A DNA stretch of 7,811 bases. It comes from an uncultured Prevotellaceae bacterium (GTDB lineage Bacteria > Bacteroidota > Bacteroidia > Bacteroidales > Bacteroidaceae). The DNA lies in NCBI GenBank assembly GCA_937910905.1, contig CALEPV010000038.1, positions 1 to 7,811 of the forward strand, read 5' to 3'. Made by a program: the position numbers and the translations under genes. This document shows, piece after piece, positions 1-4,556 of the stretch. The notes under the pieces are model-generated. The model searched no databases. It was not told where the DNA came from and saw nothing but the letters and a program-made list of their open reading frames with translations. How positions within the stretch are numbered: the first letter of the stretch is position 1; the number at the start of each line of letters is the position of its first letter.

Positions 1-80
1 TGGGTGAGTGGCTGAAACCACCAGTTTGCTAAACTGACGTACGGGTTACCGTACCGGGGGTTCGAATCCCCCAGCTTCCG
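1..80 (+). tRNA. tRNA-Ser (anticodon GCT), 5' end cut by window
   Basis: Class II tRNA that reads AGC/AGU codons. The anticodon loop TTGCTAA is at 26-32 with anticodon GCT at 28-30. The long variable arm typical of tRNA-Ser folds as a 6-bp stem (39-44 with 49-54) around loop GTTA. The T arm is a 5-bp GGGGG/CCCCC stem (56-60, 68-72) with loop TTCGAAT. The 3' acceptor strand is 73-79 and the discriminator is G80. The matching 5' acceptor strand (expected GGAAGCT) lies just outside the window, so about 7 bases are missing. The 3' CCA is not encoded. The next tRNA starts 24 bases later, so the two are probably co-transcribed. Confidence 0.96.
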
Positions 81-104
81 CTACCTTATACTGTAGCCCA
101 TGAT

Positions 105-176
105 GGTCGATTCATCTAATGGTTAGGATACAAGATTCTCAATCTTGGTATAGGGGTTCGATTCCCCTATCGACTA
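105..176 (+). tRNA. tRNA-Glu (anticodon CTC)
   Basis: Complete 72-base cloverleaf. The acceptor stem pairs 105-111 with 169-175, with a terminal G.T wobble. The anticodon stem is CAAGA/TCTTG (131-135, 143-147) around loop TTCTCAA, anticodon CTC at 138-140, which reads GAG. The T arm is AGGGG/CCCCT with loop TTCGATT (152-168). The discriminator is A176 and CCA is not encoded. CTC is the G-ending-codon isoacceptor; a TTC tRNA-Glu for GAA presumably lies elsewhere in the genome. This is the last gene of the tRNA operon, with a terminator about 20 bases downstream. Confidence 0.96.
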
Positions 177-194
177 CACAAGGCATCAATCCCC

Positions 195-223
195 AAGGAA
201 TCCACCACGGATTCCTTTTTTTT
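195..223 (+). terminator. Rho-independent terminator of the tRNA operon
   Basis: Perfect 9-bp inverted repeat AAGGAATCC / GGATTCCTT (195-203 and 209-217) with a 5-base loop ACCAC, running directly into eight T residues (216-223). It lies 18 bases past the tRNA-Glu gene, where the tRNA transcript should end. Confidence 0.92.
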
Positions 224-240
224 GACGCTCTTGACCATCG

Positions 241-579
241 CTGTTACGTTGCTCTCAGCCATCGCTGTTATATTACCTTCAGTCGCAGTGATATTGCTCT
301 CAGCCATCGCTGTTATATTACCTTCAGTCGCAGTGATATTGCTCTCAGCCATCGCAGTTGTGTTGCTTCAGCATCGCAGTTATGTTGCCTTCAGTCGCAG
401 TTGTGATGCTTCAGCATCGCAGTTATATTGCTCTCAGCCATCGCAGTTGTGATGCTTCAGCATCGCAGTTATATTGCCTTCAGTCGCAGTTGTGTTGCCT
501 TCAGTCGCAGTTGTGTTGCTTCAGCATCGCAGTTATGTTGCCTTCAGTCGCAGTTGTGGCATTACAGTCATCCTCATCG
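241..579. repeat. Tandem array of 21/22/24-bp units, non-coding
   Basis: This fills most of the gene-free stretch between the tRNA terminator and the HU promoter. Fourteen clear units abut without spacers from 241 to 550; a decayed unit follows (551-579) and a half-recognisable one precedes (about 221-240). Each starts CAGT or CTGT and ends TCG. Lengths in order are 24, 21, 24, 21, 24, 22, 21, 22, 24, 22, 21, 21, 22, 21. The classes differ in their ends: 24-mers end GCTCTCAGCCATCG, 22-mers GCTTCAGCATCG, 21-mers CCTTCAGTCG. Units 2-3 (265-309) repeat exactly as units 4-5 (310-354), and units 6-7 (355-397) exactly as 13-14 (508-550). The 22-mers form stem-loops. Reading frames cross parts of the array on both strands, but the 22-mers break frame and no start signal fits. 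Bases 580-684 are AT-rich with no gene recognised. Function unknown. Confidence 0.9.
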
Positions 580-684
580 CAGCTATGGCATCCAATCATT
601 TTCAAATATAAGATGTGTTATGTTTAATAGGACACGGTAATAAGTTAACTAATATCGGCACGGAGAAAAAAAAACGTCAAACCC

Positions 685-716
685 TTTCGTTAACTAGTTG
701 GAAATTACTACCTTTG
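685..716 (+). promoter_or_regulatory. Bacteroidota-type promoter for the HU gene cluster
   Basis: A -7 box TACCTTTG at 709-716 matches the TAnnTTTG consensus of the Bacteroidota primary sigma factor exactly. It sits 19 bases after TTTCG (685-689), a near match to the TTTG -33 box. An A-tract (about 664-674) lies just upstream. Transcription should start near 720-723, giving a leader of about 15-18 bases before the ATG at 738. The promoter position also rules out the upstream in-frame ATG at 615 as the HU start. Confidence 0.8.
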
Positions 717-737
717 CACGCCAATAAAAATAATGAT

Positions 738-1028
738 ATGACAAAGCAAGAGATTGTGTCTTCGATATCCAAGAAGACAGGAATAGACAAAGTAACAGCA
801 CTGACTGCTGTAGAAGCATTCATGGACACAGTGAAGGAAGCACTGGTCAACAATGAAGAAAACGTTTATCTGCGTGGGTTCGGCAGCTTCATCCTGAAGA
901 AGCGTGCCACCAAGACTGCCCGCAACATCACTCTGAACACCACAATGACCATCCCTGAGCACTACATCCCAGCATTCAAGCCGGCCAAGGAGTTCATGGA
1001 CGCTGTCAAGGATATTTCAGCAGAATAA
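738..1028 (+). CDS. HU/IHF-family nucleoid DNA-binding protein
   Basis: 96 residues, the usual length for a single-domain HU/IHF subunit. These small basic proteins dimerise, bend DNA and organise the nucleoid. Visible are the N-terminal helical dimerisation part (MTKQEIVSSISKKTG, residues 1-15, then a helix to about 38), the conserved turn RGFGSF (46-51), the beta-arm start KKRATKTARN (54-63) and the C-terminal IPAFKPAKEF segment (77-86). The arm tip is unusual: the Arg-Asn-Pro of E. coli HU/IHF, whose proline intercalates into DNA, is Arg62-Asn63-Ile64 here. The ATG at 738 is chosen because it gives the canonical family N-terminus and lies just after the promoter; the same frame stays open upstream, but that part precedes the transcription start. 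There is no Shine-Dalgarno, only an A/T-rich leader, as usual in this phylum. A 29-codon gene follows 41 bases downstream and RNase G after that. Confidence 0.93.
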   Translation: MTKQEIVSSISKKTGIDKVTALTAVEAFMDTVKEALVNNEENVYLRGFGSFILKKRATKTARNITLNTTMTIPEHYIPAFKPAKEFMDAVKDISAE

Positions 1029-1069
1029 ACGCAGAAGTAATTAATCAACCATATTAAAATCATTCTATT

Positions 1070-1159
1070 ATGCCAAACGGGAAAAAGAAAAAGAGACACA
1101 AGATGTCTACACACAAGCGTAAGAAGAGATTGAGAAAGAACAGACACAAGAGTAAGTAG
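1070..1159 (+). CDS. 29-residue basic protein, AURKAIP1/COX24-like (probable ribosomal peptide)
   Basis: A very short gene (ATG 1070, TAG 1157) encoding MPNGKKKKRHKMSTHKRKKR followed by LRKNRHKSK. Seventeen of the 29 residues are Lys or Arg. The pattern K-R-x-K-M-x-x-H-K-x-x-K-x-x-x-K-x-R resembles the COX24/AURKAIP1 C-terminal domain found in mitoribosomal protein mS38 and in the tiny actinobacterial bS22 ribosomal protein. By analogy it would bind rRNA in the small subunit, but that is inference from the motif alone. It lies in the same orientation between HU (41 bases upstream) and RNase G (78 bases downstream) and is probably co-transcribed with HU, since no separate promoter is visible. 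Its length means automatic gene callers often miss it. The composition and intact frame make coding likely; the family assignment is less certain. Confidence 0.78.
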   Translation: MPNGKKKKRHKMSTHKRKKRLRKNRHKSK

Positions 1160-1186
1160 TACTTTCTTACTCACAATATCAGCTAT

Positions 1187-1223
1187 ACCGATGCCCTGCG
1201 CTCGTATGCGGGGCATCGGTTTT
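1187..1223 (+). terminator. Strong hairpin with short U-tract between the 29-aa gene and rng
   Basis: ACCGATGCCC (1187-1196) pairs perfectly with GGGCATCGGT (1211-1220). The stem extends inward by TGCG/TGCG pairing (two G.T wobbles) to 14 bp around the six-base loop CTCGTA, and four T residues follow (1220-1223). It has the form of an intrinsic terminator for the HU/29-aa transcript. It ends only 14 bases before the RNase G ATG, leaving no room for a separate downstream promoter, so RNase G must be made by read-through or from a promoter upstream of the hairpin. It may therefore act as a partial terminator, an attenuator or an RNase processing site. Confidence 0.72.
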
Positions 1224-1237
1224 AAGGATAAAAACTC

Positions 1238-2812
1238 ATGACGTGCGAAGTAATCGTTGACGTAAGGCCAAAGAAGATTGCCATAGCCCTGACCGAGGAC
1301 AAGCGACTGGTGGAATACCAGGAGGAAGAGCTCTCGGCCAGCTTCAATGTGGGCAACATCTATGCGGCCAGAGTGCGCAAGCTCATGCCGGGCTTGAACG
1401 CATGTTTTATCAATGTAGGTCATGAGCGAGACGCATTCCTGCACTATCAGGACTTAGGCATACAGTACAATTCGTACGTCAAGTACCTCAAGCAGCTGTC
1501 CAGCGACAAGAAGCACATCTTCCCCATTGAGAAAGCCACCATTCAGCCGGACTTACCGAAGGATGGCAGCGTGCAGAACCTGCTTCAGGTCGGACAGGTA
1601 GTACTGGTGCAGATAGTGAAGGAACCGATATCCACCAAGGGACCAAGGCTGACATGCGACATCTCGTTTCCAGGTCGCTACCTGGTGCTCATTCCATTCA
1701 TCGACAAGGTGCACGTATCATCGAAAATCAAGTCGGGCGCAGAGCGTGCACGCCTCAAGCAGCTCATCACGAGCATCAAGCCCAAGAACTTCGGCGTGAT
1801 AGTGAGAACTGTGGCCGAAGGCAAGCGTGTAGCAGAACTGGATGCAGAGATGATGACACTGCTCAAGCAGTGGAACGATGCCATAGCCAAGGTACATGCA
1901 GCAAAGGACTACCCCACTCTATGCTACGAAGAAACAAGTCGCACCGTAGCACTGTTGCGCGACTTGTTCAACCCAACCTACGAGAACATCTACATCAACG
2001 ATGCCGATGTGTACAATGAGGTTCACGATTATGTTCAGCTTATAGCACCGGAGATGAAGGATGTGGTCAAAGCCTACAAAGGCAAGCTGCCCATATTCGA
2101 CAACTTCGATGTCACAAGGCAGATTAAGACCTCATTTGGTAAGACGGTGAGCTACAAGCATGGTGCCTACCTTATTATAGAGCACACAGAAGCTTTGCAC
2201 GTGGTAGATGTCAACAGCGGCAACCGTGCCAAGAACCCCGATGGACAGGAGGCTAATGCCCTGGAGGTCAATCTGGGGGCTGCCGACGAGCTGGCACGGC
2301 AATTGCGACTGCGCGATATGGGCGGCATCATTGTGGTGGACTTCATCGACATGTCTGTAGCCGAAGACCGCCAGAAGCTATACGAGCGAATGGTGGAGAA
2401 CATGAAGCGCGACCGCGCAAAGCACAACATACTGCCTCTGAGCAAATTCGGACTGATGCAGATTACCCGACAGCGCGTCCGCCCTGTGACAGAGGTCAAT
2501 GTGGACGAGACATGTCCTACATGCCACGGTAAGGGAACCATCAAATCGAGCTTCCTCTTCACCGATGTGCTGGAGCAGAAAATAGACCAGTTGGTCAACC
2601 AACTGAACATACAACGATTTGTACTGCATGTGCATCCCTATGTGGCTGCTTACATTAACCAAGGCTTGATATCGATGAAGCGTCGGTGGCAGTTGCGCTA
2701 CGGCTTCGGTATAACAGTGATTCCCAATCAACGTCTCGCTTTCCTACAGTACGAGTTCTATGATTCCAAGGGTGAGGAAATAGATATGAAGGGGCTGGAT
2801 GATATGAACTGA
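1238..2812 (+). CDS. rng: Ribonuclease G (RNase E/G family endoribonuclease)
   Basis: 524 residues. RNase G makes single-stranded cuts in A/U-rich RNA, matures the 5' end of 16S rRNA and contributes to mRNA turnover in the cytoplasm. The N-terminal S1 RNA-binding domain begins GNIYAARVRKLMPGLNACF (39-57), is interrupted by a loop of about 40 residues (from about 70), and resumes at VGQVVLVQIVKEP. The catalytic DNase I-like part contains DVNSGN (Asp324, Asn326) and DFIDM (Asp368); these match the Mg-binding Asp303, Asn305 and Asp346 of E. coli RNase E, with one extra residue between the aspartates. The zinc-link CPTC (Cys426, Cys429) follows, then the small domain. There is no long disordered degradosome-scaffold tail, so this is G-type rather than full RNase E; it is slightly longer than the roughly 490 residues of E. 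coli RNase G. The ATG at 1238 starts the conserved N-terminus directly after the hairpin. Expression probably depends on read-through from the HU promoter. It converges with the channel gene. Confidence 0.95.
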   Translation: MTCEVIVDVRPKKIAIALTEDKRLVEYQEEELSASFNVGNIYAARVRKLMPGLNACFINVGHERDAFLHYQDLGIQYNSYVKYLKQLSSDKKHIFPIEKATIQPDLPKDGSVQNLLQVGQVVLVQIVKEPISTKGPRLTCDISFPGRYLVLIPFIDKVHVSSKIKSGAERARLKQLITSIKPKNFGVIVRTVAEGKRVAELDAEMMTLLKQWNDAIAKVHAAKDYPTLCYEETSRTVALLRDLFNPTYENIYINDADVYNEVHDYVQLIAPEMKDVVKAYKGKLPIFDNFDVTRQIKTSFGKTVSYKHGAYLIIEHTEALHVVDVNSGNRAKNPDGQEANALEVNLGAADELARQLRLRDMGGIIVVDFIDMSVAEDRQKLYERMVENMKRDRAKHNILPLSKFGLMQITRQRVRPVTEVNVDETCPTCHGKGTIKSSFLFTDVLEQKIDQLVNQLNIQRFVLHVHPYVAAYINQGLISMKRRWQLRYGFGITVIPNQRLAFLQYEFYDSKGEEIDMKGLDDMN

Positions 2813-2844
2813 TGTATGAACTAATACAACAACCGTAATACCTG

Positions 2845-2888
2845 CAGTGGCACCGCCGTATTGATTGCGACGATGCCACTGGTGTTTT
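2845..2888. terminator. Hairpin between convergent rng and channel genes (possibly bidirectional terminator)
   Basis: CAGTGGCA (2845-2852) pairs perfectly with TGCCACTG (2874-2881). The stem extends inward irregularly (2854-2855 with 2871-2872, and 2857-2858 with 2868-2869). In the plus transcript the two interruptions are C-A mismatches; in the minus transcript they become U.G wobbles, so the hairpin is stronger for the channel mRNA, where it starts about five bases past the stop codon. Only the plus strand has a following T-run (TTTT at 2885-2888, after GTG). It probably ends rng transcription and ends or protects the 3' end of the channel mRNA. Confidence 0.6.
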
Positions 2889-4425
2889 AATTCGTAACAG
2901 TTCCCAGAGCACGCTGCAGGTACAGCTGGGCGAGCCTAACGTCGATGTCGGCCTCTACGAGCGTGGCATGTGCGGCAAGCCATGCGGTCTGAGCCTCAAG
3001 CACATTGCTCACAGGTATGACACCTTCACGCAGGCCTGTCTGCGCCATGCGCAGATTCTCGTTGGCCTGCTGCTGGCTGCTCTGCGCTGTGCGATAGCGC
3101 TGGCTTGCCTCCTGCAGCTTCTGCTGGTTCTGCTGCACTTGCAGCGTGATGCGCTCGCGTGCCTGTGCAGCTTCGGTCTCGGCAATCAGCATCTCAGCCT
3201 TGGCCTGCCTTACCTTGTATATACGGTCGCCCCATGTGATGATGGGCACCTTGAGCGTGAAGCCGATGTTGAATGCTCCGTCGAACTTCTCGCGGTAGCC
3301 GTTGTACAGGGATGGATTGGTCACCAAGTAGCCAGCAGTGAGTGCCAGGTTGGGCAGATATTCGGCACGTGCCACATTGACCTGTTCCTGCTTGACGCTT
3401 GTGGCCAAATCGAGTGCCTGCAGCTCTGGCCGCATCTGCATGGCTGTCTCAACGGCCTGCGAAGCAGCGGTGGTGCAGGAATCGCCAGATAGGCTAGCCG
3501 AGCTGGCTTCATCAATCTGATCTGCCAGCTCGAACTGTGCATCGAGGGGCATTCCGCAGAGCTGCGCCAGTGCCATGTGTGCCAGCACAAGGCCGTTGTC
3601 CACCTGTATGAGTGCCACCTGCGCCTCATTGAGCTTCACCTTCACCGACAGGCCGTCGGCCTTGGTAGCCATCCCCTGCCCTACCAGCTTGTCCACATCG
3701 CTGTCCAGCTTGCTAACCGTGTTGTAGTAGCTCTGTGCCAGCTGCTGCTTGCTCTGCAAGGCCACGATGCGCCAGTAGGCTTCGTCGACATTCACTATCA
3801 GGTCCTGCAGCTCCATGTTTTGCTGCTGCTGTGCTATCTGCTCAGCGTAGCGCGTAATCTTGTCGTACGCCCTGATTTTACCGCCCATGTAGATGGGCTG
3901 CGTGAGCATCAGAGCCGCAGCTGCTGCGTTGTGCGTATCCGTGCGGAATGCATCGACTATGCTCTGCCCCACTCCGTCGAGCGTGGATGCCATATCGTCG
4001 AACATCGTGCTGAACGTGGCCATTGCCGCAGGGTCTTGCAGCATGGCTGCCAGTTGTGGGTTGGCCTGAAGTATGGCAGCGGCCTGCGGTGTCTGCATGA
4101 ACTGCTGCAAGCGTGTCTGCGCGCCGCCCACGAGGCTGGTGCCAGCATTGCTCAGACGCTGCTGACTCTCATCGCTGAGCAGCGATATGGAGCGTGTGGT
4201 GTGCTGATATGTGCCCACGGCTGTGAGGCGTGGATAGTAGTTGCTCACTGCCGACTGGTGCTGCCAGTGGGCTGCCTGAGCGTGCAGTTCGCTGATGCGC
4301 AGGGACTTGTTGTGTCTGATGGCCATAGTCCTGCAACTGTCGAGACTTAGCTGCTGGGCAGATGCCACGATGGGCAGCGCCAGGGCAACAGACAGGGCTA
4401 TGTGCTTGTAGAATGTCATTGACAT
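2887..4425 (-). CDS. TolC-family outer-membrane channel (OEP efflux protein)
   Basis: 512 residues, within the range of TolC/OprM-type proteins, which form trimeric channels spanning the outer membrane and periplasm for efflux pumps or type I secretion. A signal peptide is evident: Lys7-His8, a hydrophobic core (9-21) and a predicted cut after ALPIVASA (about residue 23). The mature start is Gln-Gln, so it is not a lipoprotein. Two OEP repeats follow: the first opens QQLSLDSCRTMAIRHNKSLR, with SNYYPRLTAVGTY at 61-73; the second includes MRPELQALDLATSVKQEQVN and AEYLPNLALTAGY, with a long Gln/Ala-rich coiled helix and a terminal DVRLAQLYLQRALG. An insertion at about 85-160 is rich in Gln, Ala and Met. 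The ATG at 4425 is chosen, but the Met two codons on (4419) would serve equally. It has its own promoter at 4453-4484. No adaptor or inner-membrane pump gene is in view, so its substrate cannot be inferred. Confidence 0.92.
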   Translation of the reverse strand: MSMTFYKHIALSVALALPIVASAQQLSLDSCRTMAIRHNKSLRISELHAQAAHWQHQSAVSNYYPRLTAVGTYQHTTRSISLLSDESQQRLSNAGTSLVGGAQTRLQQFMQTPQAAAILQANPQLAAMLQDPAAMATFSTMFDDMASTLDGVGQSIVDAFRTDTHNAAAAALMLTQPIYMGGKIRAYDKITRYAEQIAQQQQNMELQDLIVNVDEAYWRIVALQSKQQLAQSYYNTVSKLDSDVDKLVGQGMATKADGLSVKVKLNEAQVALIQVDNGLVLAHMALAQLCGMPLDAQFELADQIDEASSASLSGDSCTTAASQAVETAMQMRPELQALDLATSVKQEQVNVARAEYLPNLALTAGYLVTNPSLYNGYREKFDGAFNIGFTLKVPIITWGDRIYKVRQAKAEMLIAETEAAQARERITLQVQQNQQKLQEASQRYRTAQSSQQQANENLRMAQTGLREGVIPVSNVLEAQTAWLAAHATLVEADIDVRLAQLYLQRALGTVTN

Positions 4426-4452
4426 GTAATGATAGTTTTTCTAATTCGGCCG

Positions 4453-4484
4453 CAAAGGTCGCAACTTTTCCTGTCACAAGCAAA
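4453..4484 (-). promoter_or_regulatory. Bacteroidota-type promoter for the TolC-family gene
   Basis: Read on the minus strand: TTTG (4484-4481) as the -33 box, a 20-base spacer, then GACCTTTG (4460-4453) as the -7 box. This matches TAnnTTTG except for G in the first position. Transcription would start near 4446, about 20 bases before the ATG at 4425. The rest of the 131-base gap between the protease and channel genes shows no gene and no clear terminator, so read-through from the protease gene is also possible. Confidence 0.66.
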
Positions 4485-4556
4485 CTCTGGCAATGCAAGG
4501 ATTGGCAGATATGGTCATTTCTTTGGTATGTTCAGGTGTGCAGCCGTGTTGTTTTG

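Noticed and set aside
105..223. tRNA-Glu as the attachment site of an integrated element
   Set aside because: No integrase and no second copy of the tRNA 3' end in the window; the gene is followed by its own intact terminator.
167..352. Minus-strand frame across the array reading as a 15-residue repeat (MAESNITATEGNITA)
   Set aside because: The repeat follows automatically from 21+24-bp units being multiples of three. The frame continues antisense through the terminator stem and into tRNA-Glu, it breaks at the first 22-bp unit, and no promoter or leader is seen.
241..579. CRISPR array
   Set aside because: Units abut directly with no unique spacers, differ in length, and no cas genes are present.
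241..579. Replication-origin iterons or DnaA boxes
   Set aside because: No TTATNCACA-type boxes and no rep or dnaA gene nearby; the setting is chromosomal housekeeping.
619..626. TATGTTTA as a second HU promoter
   Set aside because: One mismatch to TAnnTTTG in AT-rich sequence, and no convincing -33 box at the right distance.
222..627. Plus-strand hydrophobic or Ser/Gln-rich frames across the array
   Set aside because: Several overlapping frames are open at once because the unit lacks stop codons. The 22-bp units shift frame, and there is no translation or promoter signal.
615..737. 41-codon N-terminal extension of the HU protein from the ATG at 615
   Set aside because: The HU promoter (685-716) lies inside it, and family members begin at the Met encoded at 738.
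4426..4556. Small gene or terminator in the gap between the protease and channel genes
   Set aside because: No frame with plausible start and composition and no clean inverted repeat with a T-run; only the channel promoter is supportable.
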